Assembly: GCA_020746105.1 (NCBI GenBank)
Contig: CM036626.1
Coordinates: forward strand, 13,658,001 to 13,722,000
Direction of reading: 5' to 3'
Source: Trogon surrucura
Lineage: Eukaryota; Chordata; Aves; Trogoniformes; Trogonidae
Length of the DNA stretch: 64,000 bases
In this document: positions 23,896-35,006 of the stretch, piece by piece
Numbering within the stretch: the stretch's first letter is position 1
Layout: every line of letters begins with the position of its first letter
The notes under the pieces: generated by a model
Databases searched by the model: none
Seen by the model: the letters and a program-made list of their open reading frames with translations, nothing else
What the model was told of the DNA's origin: nothing
Program-made: the position numbers and the translations under genes

Positions 23896-26800
23896 GTGAG
23901 TAATTCCTTGGAGGAAAAGAATTGGTAGAAACACTTCGTAAATGTTGAGATACTAAAGAGACATTAGATACTGAAGTGCCATAAGTGCATTTGCTGCCTT
24001 ATCCTCCTCACAAGGTAAACTGGTGGTGGTGGCACTGGTTTTTGGTCCTTTATTATTCTAGAGGCTCATAGAAATAAATGAATATTACCACAGATGTTTC
24101 AGGTATGTGAAATGCTTCAGAAATTACTGAATGTTGCCCAAATCTGTGACATGCAAAGCTGCACTTTTGTTAATGTAATTTATCTGAAATATGCTAAGCT
24201 CAAAACCAAAGAAATAATGTGCTGTATTTTTTACCTGATGAAGCAACTAGTTGCTCATGTCCCGTTTGCTATTCCTTACCAGTCATGGTCACCAACAAAA
24301 GAAGTAGAAAACAACTGAAGTCAACATTTTGTGACCAAAAACCTCAAAACAAATCAACATTGTTCGAGCAAGAATCTGTCTTCAGTTATTTGTGGTTTTG
24401 AACTTTGAACTAACAAATTCTCATTATGAAATATGGCTTCACCGCCATAGTAAAGAGGCCGCAGACAAACTGTCTGGAGACTGCAGGGAATAGTTAGATC
24501 TCTCGTCAGTGGGGATAAATTCTGGCAAGATGTGCTCTGCAGATGGGCTGAGATACAGCTGACATTGCTTTGCGGTCCGTGGACACTGTTCTGAATAATA
24601 AGATAATTTGGGGGGTTATAGAACTTTGTTATTTGAGAAGTGCATTCAGCAGCAGCAAATCTGACATTCAAAGGAAACTGTAACTGAAAAACTGACTTTC
24701 ACTGTTCACTGAAAGATTGTTGGATATCTCTTCTTACATTAGAAATCTTGTCCAAATAAAAGTCTCTCAGAGTCAGCTCTTCCATTCTTCTTTTACCAAT
24801 GCTTATGCAAACTGTAGCAAAAATGTCAAGTTATAGGGAAGAAAATGGCCTTCTTTCATCTCCTTGTCAATGAAATCGGAATAATCTTGGCATTGTGCCA
24901 CCATTCATTTCAACTTACTTCTAACCACTGGTTTTTGGTTATATACTTCTTGTAAATAATGGTCTTGTAGATATGGTGTTAATATATTGCAACTACAACA
25001 TTTTGAATGTTTGCAGTAGTGGAACATTCTGATTATCAAATTTATGTTTGATGCTCTTTTACTGCATCTTCAGCTTCTTTTGCAGTGGAAAATAGAAGAA
25101 ATTTCTAAAATACTGGACTTACCCATTTGTCAGTGACCAATAAAGTCATGCAGCCAGTTAGGGCAATCCAAGTTCTTAGTACTGTGATTCAAAAACCACG
25201 CAGGATAGAGAGCTTCCCTTGTCTTCCTCTTAATCCAAAGTGGTTTGTTAATATGGATTGCCTTCACACCGCCCACTGTACCAGCCGTGTCTGCCTCAGT
25301 GTTTGAGTGGGTTTATACCAGCTCTGGTTCTGCACCTCTGCTTCCCCACACCCTTCGAAATCACCGTTCACGCACGCCCATTACTGCCTTCCCTGAGAGG
25401 AAGTAGAGCCCATCACAGAACTCAGCTCTGTAGTCAGGTGCTTGTGATATTTTTGTCACTATTATCATTCACTTGAGTTGTTTTAAGTCTTATACATCAT
25501 TCTTTTTATGTTACTCCTCTTTGGCATGTTCTCTGTAAAGCTCCAACAAAAATCTTCAGAAGGGAAGATGGATATCTCTAAAGGGCACCAGCTTATCCCT
25601 TTTGCAGCTTTAGTAGCTGTTGGTCTTCCACGACAGAAGGTTTTCACAGATTTATCTGCTTACATCTTCTCTTTGCATGCTTTTCGAGCTAACCTGCCTT
25701 TTCTTGCTTTGTAGACTAAAACTGAAATGGCACGATTTTGTCCTTTTTCTAAGTTTAAAATTGGATATGAATGCTTAAATGATGCTGAACTGATTTTCTT
25801 ACCTGCTGCTCTCATTTTGATTATTGTTAAAATGCCTCAGGCCAACACAGAAACATCACAAAGACGAAATAAGGAGAGAGGTGTATTTGTATTTTTAAAG
25901 GAGTAGTAAAAATAATTCTTTTTGTACACTATCTGGCTAAAGCTTACAGCTGCCACAAATGAGGCAGTCAGCATACAGCCAAAAAAGCCGTTTTGTGGGG
26001 AGAAGCTGGAAAAAATTTGAGAGACTGAAAACCTAACAAAGGCTGAAACAAATACATTGTGTTTCAATGGAGACTTTTGCTGGATCCACAAGAGAGAATG
26101 CTTATGGGGAAAAAAAATCAATTTAGTTCACCAGTCTTTTTCAGCTTGCCTTATTATTGTTAAAGATTTATGTCTGAAAAATACTTCTTTCTCAGAATCC
26201 AGATTTTCCCATTTGTTAATCCCACAGTCATGTTATAATCTTACTAAGGGGATATAGTACCACAGCTCTAGTTATAAGCTCATTATGTAAAAGCATGAAG
26301 GTTTGTAATTCTTAATAATTGACATGTAATATATTTTAAAAGAGAGATGGAAACTAAAGTCTCAGCCTATTTTTTCCCTGAGATAACTTGATTTCGTATT
26401 TTTATCTTTAATGGGATTTTCTGGTCATTGAACATGACTCTTTGTGTCGATCTTCCTACTCTCTTAAAAACCTCATGTATTTCATATCTCTTTCATTTTT
26501 TTTTGGTCTGATTTTCTCTCAATACTTTATTTTCCTCCTTCTCCAGCACTAGCTCTTAAAAGTCTTTTCTGTTAATGTGGTGTATTGCCTGAATGCCTTT
26601 CCCTTTTGATACTCGGTTGTTGCTATTTGCCCAGCTGGACAAGAACATACATTGCATTTCTGTCCCCATCTGTCTGACATCAGGGTCTGATGTAGCACGG
26701 CAAACATTCCACATGGTAAATTTACTGTTGAACCAGCCAACCTGAAAAGGTGATGGATGGCTTGGGAGAAAATTCTTATTTAAACGAGAAATATGTTTTG

Positions 26801-29800
26801 TAATGTATTTGGTATTTAGACAAGTGAAATGTTAACACAATAAAATGCATTACAAGCAAGTATTTTCAGGCCAGACATTTCAAACTTGGGAGAATATTCT
26901 TCTTCTTTGTGTTCAGGAAATGTAAAGTGCAGCTTACGTGTGTACTTGGTACAAAATTAGCTTTAAGCTATCTTTACAGTCCATCAGTTTGGGGATAGCT
27001 TTGTTCCACGTTAATTTGCAGGCATAAGTCATTGGAGGCTGAAATCTATTATAACCTGCACTCCAGAGGCTGGTAGAGCAACTAAAAAATTGTGAGAGGT
27101 TAGAAATTTTCTGCAGTCTCAGCTGTGAGCATGGAGGATGGTATGGAATTTGTCCTATAGGTTACCTCTCTAAGGAGCATATTGTTTGCAGTCGGATAAA
27201 TCACTTTTAACGTCTAGGCAATGGGAAGATTGTTATTACTTTTTCCTGATGAGTAAGCTGAGTATTGGTTGAAGTTCTGAGTTAGCACACACCACAGTTA
27301 TTGAAGGGCTTTTGTACTGTCCACTAATGTCTCAGTTCGGTTGTGGTTTTGTTTTGAGAGGTTTTTTGAGGGAGTGTGGGTATAGTCAATATAGTCAATA
27401 CTTTAAAGTTCTGGAAGGTCATGAGCGCTGACCTGTCTTGAGTTACTGTGTGGCTATCTGATCTCTCCTCCCAAAGAAGATGTAGTAGTTACAGAAGGTC
27501 TGGAGTAGAGCAACTAAAATGTTTAACCTCGTAGAGTTGTTTCTCCATGGGAGAGATTGAGAATGTGAGGACCCTCAGCTTAAGGAGGAGAAAAGTGGTG
27601 CTGGGAAGGGGTATGGCCAAGAGTTATAGAATCATGGTGGAAGGTGAGCTGTTGCTCACGGAATACAGCAGTACAAGAATTAGGAATGCTCAACAAAATT
27701 GTTATGAGATGACATAAAAAAGGGTGGAAGAAAGTACTTCTTTAGAAAGCAGGTGGTGATATTGATCATACTTTCACAGGATGTTGTGAAGACGGGTGGT
27801 ATTAGCAGGTCCAGAAGGGATTAGAAAGTTTATGAACAACAGATCCACAAACAGAGGAACAGGAACAGATGGGGATGTACACTCCAACATGCCTGTCCCA
27901 CAGCCTCAGGGCAGGGTGCATGAACCTGCCTGTACCCTGGGTACCTCGTGCAAGGATGACCAGCTTGGGAAGCTCTATTTTTTAGTGTTCAGATGTTCTT
28001 AACCAGCAGCTGAGATGTCTGGTACCTAAACCCACTGCAGTGTGAGGAGGAATGTTGGTATAGATGGAGCTAAGATTTTGGTTTGGGTGCTCTAACTCCA
28101 TTCTAACTGCACACGGTAACTAGGAATACAGCCCGATCAGCCTTTAATTAAATGAGTAATTTTGGATAGCATGCTGAAAGTAATTTGTAATGGGCTTGCC
28201 CCATTTTTTTCCTTTTTACTGTCTGTACTTTGTGTTTAATTTATTCCAAGCGTCCATGTCCCTTTTGCTTTTAGAATAATCAGCGTTTGCAGAGAGTGTC
28301 AGTAAGTGTGCCGTAACAGGCTTTGTGGGTTATCTGATTATTCTTGACAGTGTATAGTTTTGTAATACTGAAGCTGTAGAAAATTGCCAGCTACTACTTG
28401 TTCTAGGTAGCCTTAATTCCTTTTGCCATGCTATTCTTCAGTTACATAATGCATCAGACAAAAAAAAACCTGCTGTCTTCACAGTAGCTGGTTTGTATCT
28501 TACCCTGTTTTTGCCAACATTATGTACTCTTGGGGGAAACAAAAATGGGGAAAAATGTTAATATGCTTGGGAGGAGTTTTTCAAAGTGACTTATTTCTCA
28601 AGATTCCTGCCTTGGTAGGAGCTGAATGCTTATAGTTTTTCTTCCTTATTTTTGTCGTTTGCTGTTATTTCTTTTTACTTTCAAGAGTCAATAGGACAGA
28701 AGTTTAATTGTTTAATGCAGTTGCACTTCAGGAGAAATAAGATTCACTGTTGTTGCTCAGTTAAAAACTGTTGAGTTGATGGGGAATCTTTAAATTTTGG
28801 AGTTGTGATTTAAATAAAGCAGTTGAATTCAAGAGGAAATTAGATTTGATCAACATACCATTTTTTTCTTTCTTTTTCTTTTTAAACCAATAGCACTGCA
28901 TGTGGTAAAGGTTTCATTTTTGGCTTTCAGTCAGATTATTACGCTAGTAAAATTTTCATTTCAGCTGTGCTTACACTAGTGTGAAGTACTTCGTAACGTT
29001 TCTAGTGTGTCCTTTCATTATGTGGTGACAAGCACTGATGGCGTTTTTTTCCTGTTATGATTTTACTCAACTTTAGTGAGTTTAGCAGGTTAATTGTTTA
29101 GCAGATTTCTTGTGTTTGAATATGTAAGTTAATAGCTAAACTCTGAAAGGGTTTAGACATTAGTTATTGTCTAGAAATAAGGAAACAATGAAACTGAAGA
29201 TCTGCCTATATCTGCTGAGGGTGTGATTGTATAGGCAGACCCAGGAGAGCTCTGAAGGTGCTGGTGACACTGACCTCAGTGCTAAACACACAGCTGTGGT
29301 CACCTTCCTTAAAAACACAGCTTGTAAGAGATTATATGGCTCATCTGTCATGTAGTAGCATAATAAAGGGACACTTTGGATTCTTTCTCTCCCCCATCTC
29401 AAATGTGTCTCTCGTGCAGCGGGACAGTAGCCTGTGGGCTCAGAACACAGGGCCTGTTTCCTTGGTGTCTCAGCAGCCCTGCAATCTTTGCATTTTTGGC
29501 TTTGGATCCTAGAGAAGTGTGGCACCTCTGATTCAGGTGCCCAAGATGCATAAAGAAACAAGCATCCAATTGTGTTTCCTCCTTTGCTGACTCTCTGCTC
29601 ACGTGATGATTTTTTTGTGGGTTATCCTTCAAAGGAGCCTGTATTTCTCTGTGACTGGAAAGGAAACAGAAACATCTGCTTCTGGTGCTCTCAGCCATCT
29701 CTCTCACAATGCGATTTCCAAATGCTGCAGTGCCCCTAATTTCTCTCCTCAGAATCTTGCCGTCAGAGTCATGAGAATATCTATAGAGCTATAGATAGAA

Positions 29801-30293
29801 ATAGTCTGGGGAGCTGGGAGCATTGCATCCCGTTTCAAGGCATTCTGTAAAACACGTAGGTAAGCAAATATCTCTTGTTGTAAATGCCTGAGTTACTAAA
29901 ACAATTCAGTCTTTACATTTCACTTTTTATTTCTTGATTTTAACTTCTTACTGAAAACAAAAAGGTAATATACAGCAAGTTAATTTCTGCTTAAAATTGA
30001 TTTTCTATGTGCACAGAATTCATACAGGATGTCCAGAGCTTTTCTTGTTCTGTCACAGTGAAACGGTGGCTTTGATACAGAAAAGTCACCACAGGCTCCA
30101 AAGTGGCCATGAAAAGGAGATAACTATGAGGGAATGTTTTGTTTCCTTCCACTTTTAAAAACAAGAGTTACGTGGGATTTCTCACAGTCACAAAAACCCT
30201 ACAACCTTTCATGTTATCTGAACAGCAAAGCTGACTCTCCTAAGATGGTTCAGCAGAAGGCTTTTAAGTTGAATGAGTGTTCTTTTGTTTCAG
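23896..30293 (+). other. DOCK3: DOCK3 intron, 6.4 kb
   Basis: Contains one old LINE fragment (about 27485-27890) and a 2 x 9-bp repeat of ATAGTCAAT at 27382-27399. Strong acceptor-like tracts end at 26545 and 28893 and a CTCCTCAG site at 29752, but none pairs with a frame-compatible stop-free exon. A - strand frame of 133 codons (29160-29561) is unrecognised. Confidence 0.7.
27485..27890 (+). repeat. Ancient CR1/L3-like LINE fragment (C-terminal ORF2 and 3' region)
   Basis: The order of motifs follows old amniote CR1-type elements: TCTGGAGTAGAGCAACTAAA, then GAGATTGAGAATGTG, ATAGAATCATGGTGGAAGGTGAG, ACAAGAATTAGGAATGCTCA, GGAAGAAAGTACTTCTTTAG, CAGGATGTTGTGAAGACGGG and TTAGAAAGTTTATGAACAAC. 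In intact relatives this region encodes the KLFFT…LPEDVVKA…FKKELD end of ORF2. It is heavily mutated, clearly older than the avian CR1 copies, and has no open frame. Edges are approximate. Confidence 0.65.
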
Positions 30294-30382
30294 GTGTAAC
30301 AACGAAAATGAATGGTGCCAGATCCACGAAAATATTATTCGCAAGTCCAGCACCAAGTACACAGCACCCAGCTCCAACTATG
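30294..30382 (+). CDS. DOCK3: DOCK3 exon f (89 nt)
   Basis: The acceptor TTCTTTTGTTTCAG ends at 30293 and the donor GTAAAT starts at 30383. It completes threonine and reads CNNENEWCQIHENIIRKSST and KYTAPSSNY, ending one base into glycine (phase 1). The motif CNxExEWxQIHENII is shared with DOCK4; the following KSSTKYTAPSSNYG is the DOCK3-type version. Confidence 0.96.
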
Positions 30383-33300
30383 GTAAATATTTACTTGTGC
30401 AGTTTTGTCTAATAGCAGTTGAAGATTTCCTTTGGAAAACGGATAAGAATTTATAGCAGAGAAATTCAGTGAGATGTGAGATTATGCGTAGCTGAGTTTC
30501 TCTACTTGTTGGGATTTAAAATTCTTTACCGGTGAAAATCTGTATTGTGACTGACAATTTAACCAGGAATTTAAAAAACCAAAACCATTCACCTGGTATC
30601 TTTCCTTCTTGGCTACAGCTGACAGTAAATTAATTCAGCATGCCAAATTTCCTTTGTCACTCAATTTGTGGTGTTATTTTATCTCAAGAGAGGTCAGCAG
30701 TGGAGAGAGCTGGTGGCCTGCTGTAGCGTGAGCTGACTCTGTGAGTCGTCATGTCCTGGCTGTTGCAGTTACTGAGTGTACCTCTGCTTGTGAAAACTAC
30801 TCACCTGTCGGGGGATATACACAGTCAGCGTTGGCAGAACTCCTTTAAAACTGTGGGGGTTTTTTAGTGACACTGGCTTAAGTTACTGCGACCAGATTTG
30901 GCTGCACAGGCAGTGAAGAATTTAAATTTTGTTCATCAGAATTTCCCTGTGTAAAACTGTCTTCCTTTTCATCCTGTGTTCCCTTGAAAATTCCAGGTAT
31001 GGCACGTACCTAAGGCTTGCTGTTCTGAGGATACCATGCATCCTTGTCAAAAGAAATGAAGCCAGAGGTTAAGTTTGACTGTTCAGAAAATTCTGACTGT
31101 CCAGAGAATGAACAGTGGCTTTGTACCTACAAATTAATTACCAGGAAGACTCTCTGTAGTAGTTTCAGTACTAAACATTGAATTATGTAATTGAGAATAA
31201 CTGTCTTGGCAGAGTTTTTGCCCTTTTTCAAATCCTTTTTTATTTTCCTAGCTAGTGACAGATAAATATGGAAAGTTAATCTTATCCTACCTTGTTAGCC
31301 TCAGGTACTGATTTCTGTAGCTCACTGAGTCAGAAGGATCACTCCATTCCAAATGAACTAACCAATAGGGTACGGTTTTGCTTGGTTACAGATAGTTTTG
31401 CATTCATTACCATTAGACATTAAGCACAACAATAAGCAAATAGAACAGTTTTCAGGTTTGGAATTTTAGTGTATGCAAAACTGGTCTCCTTCCTTCTGTT
31501 CCTCCTGCTACAGTTTTCAGAAGAATGTTTTAACTTTGAAAACTCAGACTGTTTGCACTTATTTCCAGTGCAGGTGCCCGCCTAGGTGGTTTTTTTTTCT
31601 TTCAGGCCTTAGGTTTTTTAAAGAGCGGAAAGGAAGAAAAATAGATAGCTTTTTACCTTTGACTTTTTGATATAGTTATTTCAAACATTTCGTTAAGATC
31701 TAGTGCATCTCTGGAATAGGAGGTTGAGGCTTGGCAGAGGTATTGTCCTGGTGGGAGGGGCGGTGTTGCAGACTGGCAGAATTTAAGTGTAAGTAAGACA
31801 GTTTGGGTCTTTCAGAACCTGGTCGTACAGTGAGAAAGCACTCAAATCACAAGTGTGATTGTTCGCTGAAGGAAAACTCTCTGGTTCTTCCTCTCCTCAC
31901 CTTCCCAGGTCTTGTGTAAAATTAGTCCTTTGGGTCTGCTGTGAGCAACTGAAAGAGAATTCGAAGGATGAGCTGTGTAGGAAGAGGCCTGGAGAGTAGA
32001 TGTACAAAACCTCTTGGGGAGAGAAGCAGCTCAGCAGAAGTTTTCTGGGATGGATTATGTGGGAGGGTATCGGATAAGTAGTATATGTAATACCATGCTG
32101 GAAAATTACGTATTCTGTTACCTCTAGTGGCTGATTTTTATAGATAATAAGTTAATTCTGGTGCTATTTGGTAAGTACTGAAGGGTGTTGGGTGTGGAGA
32201 GGTCTGAATTTCCAAATTTGCTTTGGTCCTTTATGCTGGAATTTTTGAAATTTATTTTCATTTGTTCGTTTTAAAAAGCAAAACATACAAAACCAGCAAC
32301 TTTTTCTGTAAATGGCAAAAGTAGCCAAGACTGATTCCTAATGAATTTATCATTTGTGTTCTGTTAAACCTTCTGTATTGCACACACACACGGATGTCTA
32401 CTCACACGTGCTGTTCAAAGGGTTTGAATTCTTTTCGTGGCTATAAAGCCTCTGCTTTCCCTGCAGTGCTTTGCAGTGCCCTTCTGCCTGCTTAGCTGGA
32501 CAGTTGCAAGTCCCTGTTTTGACAGCTTTGGAGTGCATGCATGCTGATTGTCCAGCTGGCTGGTTGGCCTCCCTTTTCCTTCTTTTTAAGGCTTTATGGT
32601 CTTTTTTTTTCATCCTAAATTACAGCATTCAGAAAACCTACACAGTCTTCATGTTACCTAGACATCTGCTTATTTGTCAAATTTGGCTGAAGCCAAACAG
32701 CAGTCTTGAAAATTATGTCAAGGGAAGGGAGCAGCGAGTGGGTGGGAGGTACACGGTATTACTGGTTTCATCCCCCTAGTAACTTGTGTAACAAAATGGT
32801 GACTAAATGGTGTTTGCAAAGCCCATATATTGAGTTTAGGAAATTGCAGAATTTAGAAGGCTCACACAAAAATATGCATATAAGGCAGCGTTTGGTTTTG
32901 TGTCTGTTGTTCCAGTGAGTGGACAGAGAGGATAGAAAGAATTATTGACTAACTAACATCCATTGAACGAGGTAAAGATTGTGGAAAATTACTGTGTGAA
33001 TCTAAGTGACATTGATAGGTGGAGCTGGTAATGTGTGCTCAGCAGATGAAACTGAGCTTGCATGGTTGAGCTTAATCCTGGCATTTGCTGGTATAATGCT
33101 GGATTTTTTTAACTTTACCAATGTTAGCCTCGTTTTAGGGATGTAGTATGTGATAAGTTAAAAAGTCACATTGAAGGAGCTAGTTGGTGAAGTTTGACCA
33201 GCTGGTACTCTTGAAATACGTTGAGGTACTGAAGAAGATTCACTAAAATCAACATCCCTCTATGAAGTAATTAAAGAAACAAGTGGAATAGATATGCTTT

Positions 33301-33713
33301 GAGATTATTCTTATTTTTACTATGGTATTAAGCAGGATTGAAGGCAGTTTGGAGATGTTCTGTGGCACTGTGTGATGTTCAGGTAGAGGTAGCATACGTG
33401 TGTTGTAACATGTCAGGAGTAGAAATAATGCTAATTACTTCACTGTAGCTTATGACATTTCTCTGGAATTAAGTATTCTGATTTGAAAAAAATTGCATTT
33501 TCATAGAATGCTGTGCTCTTAACTGATCCCTTAAAGCAGTTTTGTTTTTTCCGTTTCAGTTTTAAATTACTCCAAGGAGGAAAAGAACTCTCTACTTACA
33601 TTTTTATATTAGATTAACTGTGGAGCAAAGCATTGCTCTACCTGCATGCCTTGTATATACAGACATCTGATGCTTAGGTCTGAAAAAATTAACATCTTTG
33701 GCTTTTTTTCCAG
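30383..33713 (+). other. DOCK3: DOCK3 intron, 3.3 kb
   Basis: AT-rich. No repeat family was recognised and there are no plausible extra exons: splice-like sites near 31780 and 32170 fail on phase or stops. Short open frames around 32398-32918 are not supported by homology. Confidence 0.7.
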
Positions 33714-33839
33714 GACTTATAATATCTCTTCAGCTTCTTCGTGGCGACATGGAGCAGATTCGAAGGGAAAACCCCATGATTTTTAACAGAGGTGTTTCTG
33801 TTACCAGGAAGCTGGGATTTCCTGATGTTATAATGCCAG
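33714..33839 (+). CDS. DOCK3: DOCK3 exon g (126 nt, leads into DHR-1)
   Basis: The acceptor GGCTTTTTTTCCAG ends at 33713 and the donor GTAAGC starts at 33840. It reads LIISLQLLRGDMEQIRREN, PMIFNRGVSVTRKLGFPDVI and MP plus one base of glycine (phase 1). The motif RxxGFPxIIMPGDxRNDxY, which is split over this and the next exon, marks the start of DHR-1 in all DOCK proteins. A candidate microexon (37696-37713) lies in the intron that follows this exon. Confidence 0.97.
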
Positions 33840-34977
33840 GTAAGCAGCTCTCAACTTAAAATATTGGTCTTTTTTTTTCTCATACTGATCTAGACAAGCG
33901 CCCCTGGGGTGGGTGCTTTACTTGAGGAAGATTGATAGTAGAAGAGTTGCCTTATTTATCAGTAAATGCCAATTCCAGGTGCAGGGAGGCATTTTAATCA
34001 ACAAACATTTTAGTAATAGAAGATGTTAAATTCACATGTATAGAAGGTGATCTGGAAAGATTGCTTTGATATTGCCCCCCGACTTCCCCCACCTATTAGA
34101 TACCCCTCCCGTGTGCTAAGCGTAGGGATATTTCTTTTAAAATGCATGAAGGTTCTTCTTTTGAGTAATCCAAAGCCTGGAAAAAGATTCCACTTTGCCA
34201 CCTTGATTTTTGGAGTTGGTGTGATCCTCTTGTAATCCTTGAAAATACATGAGGCTGCAAATCTGGTGTGATTTTCCAGCTGGCCTTGCAGAGCACCCAG
34301 TCCGCGCAGCAGCTGTCTTGGCCGAAGCATTGCTGCGCTTCGTTCGCTCCTTACTTCTGGAGCAGCAGCGTGAGGTGCCTCTTGCTTTGCCACACATTGA
34401 GGTAGCCCCAGCATAGGCAAGAGTTCATTTAGGGAGGAAACTGGAATCTAGCCAGTCATGTAATCAATAGATCTAAAACCTGGCTTTATGCTGTTCTGAT
34501 TTTCACCGTATAGAAAGAAATGGGCTTACTAGTTACATTGTGTGTGTAGCAGTTGAAATACTGCCTCATTGCTGTGCCTTATAACCAAGGCCAAGGATGA
34601 CTTTGCAGACATGGGAAATGTTATGAAAAGTATCAGATTTTGTTACTCAGAAGACTGCAGTGACACATCAGTATCAAAAGTGATTATAGCCTCGTTAGGA
34701 AGGCTCTTCAGAGAGCACAATAAAAATTGAGAGTAGGTGGGAAGAAATGCTAGAAACTAAAGTAGAAGAGTTTAGAACAGTATGGGTTTTATTTACTGTT
34801 GAACTTGAAAATAACAGTAATAGAGCAGCAGAGAATGTGGACAGTAAAGCTAATTAAAAATTCTAGGTTTTAGTGACCTTATAGCGGTTCTAGTCTTAAA
34901 GCAATCAAGTAGATCTAGGATTAAATATTTCATGTTGATATGCAGACACAGCTGCTGCAAAGTGATCTGCTGCAATT

Positions 34978-35006
34978 GAGATCACAGCTGGAATAGCTGT
35001 GATCTC
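34978..35006. repeat. Perfect 12-bp inverted repeat with 5-nt loop
   Basis: The arms GAGATCACAGCT and AGCTGTGATCTC flank the loop GGAAT with no mismatch. A weaker outer pair, GCTGCAAT (34969-34976) and ATTGCAGC (35026-35033), surrounds it. It could be a remnant of a small DNA element or a transcript hairpin; no family is recognised. Confidence 0.85.

Noticed and set aside
28894-28904. Microexon-like 11-nt segment after a long T-rich tract
   Set aside because: The length breaks the frame, the donor GTAAAG is mediocre, and a 17-nt version also fails.
29160-29561. 133-codon - strand frame
   Set aside because: No recognisable domain, no splice context, and a length expected by chance in this much sequence.
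29753-29859. Segment between CTCCTCAG acceptor and GTAAGC donor
   Set aside because: 107 nt breaks the frame and an in-frame TGA follows after seven codons.
32145-32174. Segment ending in TATTTG|GTAAGT
   Set aside because: In-frame TAA and frame-breaking length; the acceptor is weak.
34010-34420. 136-codon - strand frame across the GC-rich patch
   Set aside because: No homology recognised; the open frame probably reflects local GC content.
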